Source: Candidatus Latescibacterota bacterium
GTDB lineage: Bacteria; JAAXHH01; JABIQT01
NCBI GenBank assembly: GCA_018667995.1
Contig: JABIQT010000240.1
Span: forward strand, 1 to 7,609
Direction: 5' to 3'
DNA length: 7,609 nt
Shown here: piece by piece, positions 1 to 6,800 of the stretch
Layout: the number at the start of each line of letters is the position of its first letter
How positions within the stretch are numbered: the stretch's first letter is position 1
The notes under the pieces: model-generated
Database searches by the model: none
Told to the model about the DNA's origin: nothing
What the model saw: the letters and a program-made list of their open reading frames with translations, nothing else
Program-made: the position numbers and the translations under genes

Positions 1-523
1 GATATTCGTACCCCACCTCATCATCCGGGTAGAACCGCAAAGCCTGATGATAACGGATTCCCCATGATATCCTCTCGTCTACGTAAGGTTCGATGAGCTG
101 AGCGCCCCACCATCCATGATCGGGTTTTGCCAGATTCAGCACGATGTCATGAACCAGACATGCCATCACCGTACGCTCGGGCTGATCGGTTGTTAGTGCA
201 TGATGGGCGCTCTGCAGGCAATGCCGCTGTGTACTGCGCGAGAAACGACATTCAAAGAAATCTGCGAGGGTCGGCTTATCAGGCAGATCCTTGAACTTTT
301 GCATTCGGTCGTCGAATACATGGCCAACGCCTTTGCGAAAGTGCTCTCTCGATTCACGAGGCTGGTTCTGCTGTTGACTGTCAGCCTGGGTAATCATCCC
401 CAACTGATCAATCATCTCGTGCTCCAGCGCTTCCGCCAGTGCTTCTGGCGCCATGGCGGCTACGGCAGCAGCCCCGCCGAGTTTTGCAAAGAAGACACGT
501 CGGTCCAGATCGAAATCCTGCAT
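1..523 (-). CDS. HD-domain protein, PhnZ/MIOX-like, with Tat-like signal; 3' end outside window
   Basis: 174 residues are visible from the ATG at 523-521, with no stop before the window edge, so the C-terminus is missing. Residues 8-16 (RRVFFAKLG) followed by an Ala-rich segment and ALA at 28-30 look like a twin-arginine signal with a cleavage site. A Gln-rich hydrophilic stretch follows at about 45-60. The HD region starts near residue 90: H101, then the H125-D126 pair (LVHDIVLN), H136 (PDHGWWGAQ) and H159 (IRYHQALRFY). The steps H101-H125 (24) and H136-H159 (23) match, from memory, the metal-ligand spacing of PhnZ, a mixed-valence diiron oxygenase related to myo-inositol oxygenase; the H125-H136 step is shorter than in PhnZ. 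The membership in the HD superfamily is well supported. Oxygenase rather than phosphohydrolase activity, and export, are inference. The start is fixed by a strong Shine-Dalgarno sequence. The gene lies 138 bases downstream of the kinase/lyase fusion on the same strand and may share its transcript. Confidence 0.8.
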   Translation of the reverse strand, partial: MQDFDLDRRVFFAKLGGAAAVAAMAPEALAEALEHEMIDQLGMITQADSQQQNQPRESREHFRKGVGHVFDDRMQKFKDLPDKPTLADFFECRFSRSTQRHCLQSAHHALTTDQPERTVMACLVHDIVLNLAKPDHGWWGAQLIEPYVDERISWGIRYHQALRFYPDDEVGYEY

Positions 524-527
524 GTAT

Positions 528-534
528 TCCTCCC
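528..534 (-). promoter_or_regulatory. Ribosome binding site of the HD-domain gene
   Basis: The minus strand reads GGGAGGA, four bases before the ATG at 523-521. This supports the start codon and shows that the gene can be translated independently of the upstream one. I see no convincing sigma-70 promoter in the 138-base gap 524-661, so it is open whether the gene has its own promoter or is read through from the fusion gene. Confidence 0.7.
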
Positions 535-661
535 TTTGGAAGAAGGGCAAACTATTGAAATAGATCTCGGTATCACTGTTCTTTCAGGAGTATCGTGTGT
601 TGCTGAATCTGATACGATTTCCTGAGGTCGGCCAGAAAAAAGTAAGACCGGGACCCGCTTT

Positions 662-3600
662 CTAAATCTGCACAAAATCTTCATGCAGGATTTTGGCCAG
701 TGTCGCAACCAGCCGATCGGCGTTTGCCTCACTAAATACCATAGGCGGCTTTATCTTAAGTACGTTATGCAGGGGCCCATCTGTGCTGATCAATATCCCA
801 TGGTCCTTCATCCTGTTTGCCACATAGGAAGCCTGCTCGCCTGCCGGCTCCTGGCTACTCCGATCCAGTACCAACTCAGCTCCCACAAAAAGCCCAAGCC
901 CTCGCACATCACCAATGATCTCATGCTTCGCCATCAGGCCACGCAGTCCATCAATCATGTGGTTGCCGACGTGCAGGGCGTTCTGCTGGAGGTGCTCGTC
1001 CTGTACCACATCCAGAACGGCTGTTCCTATGGCGCAGGAGACGGCATTACCCCCAAAAGTGTTGAAGTATTCCATCCCGTTGGCAAACGCATCGGCGATC
1101 GCTTCTGTGGTGACCACGGCACCCAGGGGATGGCCGTTACCTATAGGTTTACCAAGGGTGACGATATCGGGCACTACATTCTGGGACTCGAAACCCCAAA
1201 AGTGACTGCCTGGTCTTCCGAAGCCCACCTGGACCTCATCCGCGATGCATACCCCACCTGCCTCTCTAACCATGTGATAGGTAGCGTCGAGATAACCGTC
1301 GGGTAACACGACCTGACCGCCACATCCCAGGATCGACTCCGCTATAAAGCCGCACAGCTCCCTGGCCTGTTGGTGTATCTGATTGATGGCTGTCTGCACG
1401 TCGTCCGCATAGGATTCGGCGGCCTGGCGGCTGTAGCCTTTGAAACGACCCCGGTACGGGTCTGGCATAAGTGCTTTGTGAACCCGCGCTGGTAATCCCT
1501 GCCCCCCCGGACCGTCAAATTTGTAGGGGCTGAGTTCGATCAGCGAGGTCAGATTGCCATGGTAGGCTCCGTCGACTACGATCATATCGCGCCGTCCCGT
1601 ATAGGCTCTTGCCATGCGCAGCGCGAGATCATTGGCCTCGCTGCCCGAATTAACGAGAAAGCAGACATTCAGATCGGGTGGCATGGTTCCACAAAGACGT
1701 TCGGCGTATTGCACGAGGCTTTGGTGCAGATATCTGGTATTAGTATTCAGTACTGCCGCCTGCCTTTGGCCAGCTTGTACCACGCGCGGGTGGCAATGCC
1801 CCACATGGGGCACGTTGTTTACGGCGTCCAGATAACCATGCCCGACCTCGTCGAAAAGATACTGGCCGGCTCCACGTAAAATCTCTAATGGAGTTTCGTA
1901 CGAAATACTCAGCGACCTACCTAAGTGGCGTTGCCGAGACCGCAACAGGTCCGCCTTCGTACGTTCCTCCGGGGGAAAACGATCCTCTGGAACACCCACG
2001 ATCACGTTGGGGCCTGGCGCCAGGTTCAACCAGATCTGCCGGCGACTGGCGGCGCCAACCCCGGGGAATTCACCTTCTCTTCCCAACATATCTGTTACGA
2101 TCTGAAAGTGTAGGTGGGGAGGCCACCCCCCGTTCACTGTGTAGTCACCCAGCCAGCCAATCAAATCACCTTTCTGAACGGCCATCCCCTTCGACTTGCC
2201 ATCAAGAGACTTAATCGCAAGATGACCATAGAGTGTATAAAACGGTACATTGCCCTCGGTACGATGCTCGAGTATGATCGTAGGACCGTAGTCCAGAGGG
2301 TCCGTATTGTTACGATAGCTGTGAACGATGCCGTCAAGCGGCGCATAGACCGGGGATTCTGCCGGAAGAAAAAGATCGATCCCTAGATGAATGGTCCTTG
2401 TCTCGGGCATTTCATCGCTATCCACCGCAAATTGATCCGCCGTATACACTTGCCTGGCCTCATTATACCTGCCGATACCGACCTCGGCTCCAGCAGCACG
2501 CATACGACCAAACAGATCGTCCGTTAACTCGTGAACATCGTGGCGATCCTTTAACAAGGACAGTTCAAGGCTGCCGATACTTAAATCGAATACGAGAGAC
2601 TCTCGCAGGTCGTAATCGGGCCCCATTACCGGTGCAAATGCTCCACGGCAACTGTTGAGATAACTCATGATTTGCGCAGTCTGAGTGCAGGGAGGCAAAC
2701 CGCAGGCGTCACGGAATACGTACTGGGCCATATTCGCCGGCAGGCTTTCAAGATGCTGCAACAACTCCCATCCCGTACTCTCGCTCACCGAAAGGTATTG
2801 ATTGTCCGGTTCGTCTCTCTGCTGGGAGGCAGAAATAGCGACACTCATGCAGATCCGCATGCATGCCATATGATACAGGAGCCTGATCTCAAGCTCGGTA
2901 AGTTCAAATTCACGATGGTACCCCTCGACCACGCTCGCAGCCGCAGCCAGAGGATCCGATTTGCCCAGCATGACATAGGCGAGCGCCACTGCTAACTCAG
3001 CAATGGTATACGATTCGACCATGTCGCCGAAATCGATCAATCCAACCACGATCTTCTCCCATGTTTCAGTCTTGTTTTGCCGGGCGTCACCGATCAGCAC
3101 GTTGTGATCGTTGGCGTCATTATGTATCACGCTTCTGCGAAGCGACGATAGGCCTGGTACTACCTCATCTTCGTACCTGCGAAGAAATCCCGCGACCAAT
3201 TCCCGTTTATCTGGATCCGAAATATCCTGCAGTCCTTCCCGTACCACTTCGGGACCGTTATCGATGTTCCACTTTAGGGATCGCTGCGTGGCTGTATGTG
3301 TGAAACCTGTCAAAGCCCCTGTAACACCACCGAGAAATTCACCCAGATCGTTGAGCAGTGACTTTGTATGGGGATTCGTCTCTGCGAGTGGGATACCGGG
3401 GACATATGTGAGTAGGCGGACCATGTGAGCCCCCCCCCCTTCACCGAGGATTTCGCCGATGCTCTCACCCTCGCTCGTCGCAGTCACCGATGGCCAGATG
3501 CCGGTCTGGTGCTCTTTTCCCAATACCTCCATGGCCTGGTGTTGGAGATCGAGAATCGACCTGTCTTCGGCCGCGCTTGATATTTTGAGCACGAATGACT

Positions 3601-3748
3601 CGTTCGTATCCGTGCCAAGATGGAAGTTCTGATCTCGTTCGCTGGGCAGGGAAACGCAGCTCTGAAGGTGGATTCCGTATAGCCGGCCCACTAACTCGGT
3701 CGCTCCATCCACGGTCAGGTGGGGGCGATCTGCAGCGACAGTTGACAT
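662..3748 (-). CDS. Kinase - M23 peptidase - class III phospho-lyase fusion protein
   Basis: 1028 residues from the ATG at 3748, preceded by AGAGGAG at a 7-base distance. Three domains follow in order. (a) Residues about 12-350: APH/choline-kinase-like fold of the hydroxylysine kinase kind, with K55 (FVLKIS), the catalytic loop H209-x-D211-x4-N216 (VIHNDANDHN) and D239 in IDFGD. (b) About 450-555: an M23/LytM-type zinc peptidase with H454 and D458 (HLGID), H509 (LYGHL) and H545/H547 (PPHLHF), the full set of metal and catalytic positions. (c) About 605-1028: a fold-type I PLP enzyme of class III with the SGS phosphate-binding loop at 701-703, D837 in ADEVQVGFGR, the Schiff-base lysine K867 in GKPIGNGHPL and T897 in FNTFGGN. 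The lyase part closely resembles, from memory, human ETNPPL/PHYKPL (GMEYFNTFGGN, NVLKIKPPM), which split O-phosphoethanolamine or phosphohydroxylysine into aldehyde, ammonia and phosphate. Hence the likely activity is phosphorylation then elimination of an amino alcohol; the substrate is not determined. There is no signal peptide, so it is probably cytoplasmic. Automated annotation could call it simply an aminotransferase. Confidence 0.9.
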   Translation of the reverse strand: MSTVAADRPHLTVDGATELVGRLYGIHLQSCVSLPSERDQNFHLGTDTNESFVLKISSAAEDRSILDLQHQAMEVLGKEHQTGIWPSVTATSEGESIGEILGEGGGAHMVRLLTYVPGIPLAETNPHTKSLLNDLGEFLGGVTGALTGFTHTATQRSLKWNIDNGPEVVREGLQDISDPDKRELVAGFLRRYEDEVVPGLSSLRRSVIHNDANDHNVLIGDARQNKTETWEKIVVGLIDFGDMVESYTIAELAVALAYVMLGKSDPLAAAASVVEGYHREFELTELEIRLLYHMACMRICMSVAISASQQRDEPDNQYLSVSESTGWELLQHLESLPANMAQYVFRDACGLPPCTQTAQIMSYLNSCRGAFAPVMGPDYDLRESLVFDLSIGSLELSLLKDRHDVHELTDDLFGRMRAAGAEVGIGRYNEARQVYTADQFAVDSDEMPETRTIHLGIDLFLPAESPVYAPLDGIVHSYRNNTDPLDYGPTIILEHRTEGNVPFYTLYGHLAIKSLDGKSKGMAVQKGDLIGWLGDYTVNGGWPPHLHFQIVTDMLGREGEFPGVGAASRRQIWLNLAPGPNVIVGVPEDRFPPEERTKADLLRSRQRHLGRSLSISYETPLEILRGAGQYLFDEVGHGYLDAVNNVPHVGHCHPRVVQAGQRQAAVLNTNTRYLHQSLVQYAERLCGTMPPDLNVCFLVNSGSEANDLALRMARAYTGRRDMIVVDGAYHGNLTSLIELSPYKFDGPGGQGLPARVHKALMPDPYRGRFKGYSRQAAESYADDVQTAINQIHQQARELCGFIAESILGCGGQVVLPDGYLDATYHMVREAGGVCIADEVQVGFGRPGSHFWGFESQNVVPDIVTLGKPIGNGHPLGAVVTTEAIADAFANGMEYFNTFGGNAVSCAIGTAVLDVVQDEHLQQNALHVGNHMIDGLRGLMAKHEIIGDVRGLGLFVGAELVLDRSSQEPAGEQASYVANRMKDHGILISTDGPLHNVLKIKPPMVFSEANADRLVATLAKILHEDFVQI
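3430..3439 (-). repeat. Run of ten G residues inside the kinase coding sequence
   Basis: The plus strand has ten consecutive C, giving ten G in the coding strand. They encode Gly105-Gly107 and the first base of Ala108, between two beta strands before the motif RLLTYVPG. The tract is in the first third of the fusion gene; gain or loss of one base would shift the frame ahead of all catalytic residues except K55. It is a possible slippage (phase-variation) site, but equally a place where sequencing or assembly errors collect. As given, the frame is intact. Confidence 0.6.
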
Positions 3749-3755
3749 AGACGGG

Positions 3756-3762
3756 CTCCTCT
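3756..3762 (-). promoter_or_regulatory. Ribosome binding site deciding the start of the fusion gene
   Basis: The minus strand reads AGAGGAG, seven bases before the ATG at 3748-3746. The open frame extends 25 codons further, to a TTG at 3823, but that codon has no comparable Shine-Dalgarno sequence and the extra stretch overlaps the terminator hairpin, so the ATG is preferred. Confidence 0.75.
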
Positions 3763-3783
3763 GTGTGGGATTCGTTACAATAG

Positions 3784-3858
3784 AAAAAGGGACGCCCGGG
3801 ATGTATATAGATTCCACTCGCAAACATCAACGAGAAAATCCACATCCCGCGGCGTCCC
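3784..3858 (-). terminator. Long hairpin with T-run, likely terminator of the NHL/cohesin gene
   Basis: On the minus strand, GGGACGCCGCGGGATGT (3858-3842) is matched by ACATCCCGGGCGTCCC (3804-3789): a 16-base-pair stem with one bulged base. The loop can extend the pairing with GATT/AATC (3840-3837 with 3813-3810) and CTCG/CGAG (3834-3831 with 3820-3817). Five T residues (3788-3784) follow directly, and the stem begins about 30 bases after the stop codon of the upstream gene. There is no T-run on the plus-strand side, so termination is expected for leftward transcription only. The loop is larger than in typical intrinsic terminators. Confidence 0.6.
3802..3830 (-). promoter_or_regulatory. Possible sigma-70-like promoter for the kinase/lyase fusion gene
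   Basis: The minus strand carries TTGATG (3830-3825), a 17-base spacer and TATACA (3807-3802), each four of six to the E. coli consensus. The transcript would start near 3795 and reach the ATG at 3748 with a leader of about 45 bases. The elements sit inside the terminator hairpin. The sigma-factor preference of this organism is unknown, so this is a weak call based on spacing and position. Confidence 0.3.
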
Positions 3859-3889
3859 CACGGCCTGCAACTAGAGCAGATGTACTTTT

Positions 3890-6800
3890 CTACTTGAGCA
3901 GGATCATGCGCTGGGCGTCTCTGAAACCAGTGCTGCTGCTCAGTCGATACATGTATACGCCACTGGCCACGCCCTGACCTCGAACATTGGTCCCATTCCA
4001 GACTACAGAATAGCGACCGGCTGGCTTGACTTCATCCACCAGACGAATCACTTCCTGGCCGAGGATATTGTACACCGTGAGCGTCATGTGCGCCTGCCGG
4101 GGAACTTCGTAGGCAATTGTCGTGCTCGGATTGAACGGATTCGGACGATTGCCGGTCAATGCGAAGGTAGTCGGCAGGTCAGCCGATTTCGCGAGAGACT
4201 GGGTCACGACGCCGAAATTAACCAGAGCGGTGCCGGCATTTCGCTCGACCACGATCAATTGTGTCAATGATAACTGTGTGCCGTCAACCAGAGGGGTAAC
4301 CGGGATCAGCATCATGGGGACATCGCCGACTCCGAGGCCCTGGTCTGCCAAAAGACTATAAACGATGACACGCATCTTACCATCTTCGATCCGGTAGTCG
4401 AAGGCCATTCCTCCCGTGGCGCCTCCGAACTGCGGCGTACCAATTTCAAGACCTGCTGGATCGTATGTGAACTCAGCCTGAGCCCCTGCGATGAGACCAC
4501 TTGTGTTCAAATGTATGGGAATTGCCGTCTGGCCATCTTCAAGTGTGACCAACTCTCCCATGTTGACGGCTACTGGACCGCTCGCCACAGGCTTGCCAGG
4601 CGTCTCGACGAGAATGTCGAGAATCTCGTTTACCACACTGACCACATCCTCGACATTTACCTCATTGTCCGAATTGTGATCCGCCAGTGTACGCATGGTA
4701 TATCCGATAGAATCGTCAAGGATGCCTCTGACTAGTATCACGGCATCGAGCACGTTTATATCGTCATCAAGATTCATGTCCCCTGAGTATTTATACTGGA
4801 CACGGCCGTTTCGCACACCGACTGCCTGTTGCTCCCCTTGCGCGTTCCCAACGACTATACTTGAGAATGAAAGCTGGGTCTCCTCGTTCAGGTTGCCGTC
4901 CTCCATGTGTACGAGCAACGTGGCGATGCATATACCGTCTTCGCCATCGGTCGGAGCTATGGAATCGCCAGACACGCTAAACACTACAAAATGAATGGAA
5001 CTGTCTGTAAGTGCAACGGACACACTAAACCCAGGGATGGAGAGGGTATCCTCCACGCCGACCACCGTTGCAAGTGATGGATTATCTATGCGCAGCGTGC
5101 CCTGGAGGCCACCGATGTACTGGTCGGTCGGATTCTCTAGCTTGATCGGAATACGGGCAATATCACCCTGGTCTGCAAATACCTCATTGGTAGTTAGCAT
5201 TATTCCATTGAATATCTCTATTGACTCAAGGACCATACCGGATAACTGGTTGAATCCCGGACCGTCACCTACCTCGTTGAATCTGGAATAAATGGTCCGC
5301 TGGCCCCAGTTTGGATTCTGCCCTGGATCACCGCCTTCGATCTCTACTATGGCCTGATGCCCGGCATCTGCCACAAATCCTCTGTTGAATCCAGCCACTA
5401 CATCGACGGCGTTCACAAAGTCGTGGCCCTGACCATCCGAGGAAAAAACACTTCGGTCCCCGTTACTGTTCAGGTCGGCCACTAGTACGGCGCCATTATC
5501 GTGTGAACTGTCCGTATCGAGCATCAGTACATTGTTTTCCCACAGCGCTAAAGCGACTGGCTCGACGAGAGCGGTACCCGTGCCTTGTGAATTGTGTACC
5601 TGCAGAACTCGGTTTCCACTAGGGGATTCTGGAGTCGGATCAAATGGATCGACGCTGAACACCGAAGAACCAAATAGATCTGTCACGAAAATGTGACCGG
5701 TCAACTTGTTGAAGTCGATGTCCGAGGGATCACCGAAAAACGTGCCCACGCCACCTGAACCTATTTCGAGCCCACTCTCATCGAGTCCCGAGAGGATATT
5801 ACGATCCCCCGAATTCGGGTCGATGCGCAGTAGAGCAGGGAACGGATCGAAACCCGGGTGGTCAAATCCCACAGTCACGTAAATAGCCCCGTCATTTCCG
5901 ATTGTAATTCGGTCTATGTTGGTCAACGGAACACCCGCTCCGAAGTTACCGGACTCATCCGATACCATAGACCGGTCACCTGAATCTCGATCTACTCTCA
6001 ATACTCCCGGATATCCGGAATCTGTAACCAGATATGATCCACTTGGTTCAATAGATATGTCCCTGAGCTGAATGAATGATGGTCCGCCGCCCGTCCCATT
6101 GTCAGATAAAACCTGACGGTAGCCATCCTCGTATATGCGAATTACCTGATTGTTACCACCATCTGTAACTATCAGATTCTCCTCAAACTGATCAGACTGG
6201 CCATCGCCATCACCGTCGTTCTCTATATCTATCCGCACAATACGGTTATTCTCGCTATCGGCCACGAACAGAGCGTTCAGACCGGCGGCCAGTCCAGCTG
6301 GGCCGCTAAATCCACCGGGAATTAGCGTGGCAAACGAATGAGCCTCGGACTCAGGGGGATCGAAATTCACGACGACAATACGGTCATTGCCTGAATCGGT
6401 GATGATCAATTCCTCATCTCCAAGCGTCAAAACAGCTGTTGGATTGAGCAAACCTCCCACATCATTGACCGGGACCACTTCGGCATCGCCTCCGCCTAAC
6501 GGCACGCGAACAACGCGATCGTTGTTGGTATCGGCTATGTAGAGATGGGTATCACTCAACGACAATCCCCTGGCATCCCCCAAGCCTTGCTGTAACCCGG
6601 TAATAGGTAGTAAATCCGCCTCACCGGGAAGGGGGTTGGACGGTCCGCTACTGATTCCTACACGCACAATCCGGTTCAGCCCATCGGATATATAGAGTGT
6701 ATTGTCATCGGCCGCCAAACCCTCTGGTGCGGCAAGCGCCGGTGAGATATTTACCACCAATTCCTCTGTAACAAATGGAGGCTCTCCACTATTTGTATCA

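Noticed and set aside
200-625. 141-codon plus-strand open frame opposite the start of the HD gene
   Set aside because: The opposite strand encodes a coherent Tat-like leader and HD motifs with a strong ribosome binding site. The plus-strand product resembles no family I know.
544-630. Weak inverted repeats in the gap before the HD gene (CAGGA/TCCTG and GTATC/GATAC)
   Set aside because: The pairing needs a four-base bulge and has no T-run after it, so it does not support a terminator or operator call. The TTTTTT near 619-624 has no convincing stem before it.
460-732. 90-codon minus-strand open frame bridging the end of the fusion gene and the start of the HD gene
   Set aside because: It overlaps both real genes in another frame and has an Arg/Pro/Ser-rich product without domain features.
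683-1306. 207-codon open frame on the plus strand opposite the lyase domain
   Set aside because: It lies fully antisense to conserved PLP-enzyme sequence, has no recognisable motif and no convincing ribosome binding site. The openness follows from the codon use of the real gene.
1502-1508. Second homopolymer, seven C, in the lyase region
   Set aside because: Seven bases encoding Gly-Gly in a glycine-rich loop is within normal variation and too short to argue for slippage.
3746-3823. Longer form of the fusion protein starting at the TTG at 3823
   Set aside because: The 25 extra residues have no ribosome binding site, overlap the terminator hairpin and lie upstream of a well-placed Shine-Dalgarno sequence for the ATG at 3748.
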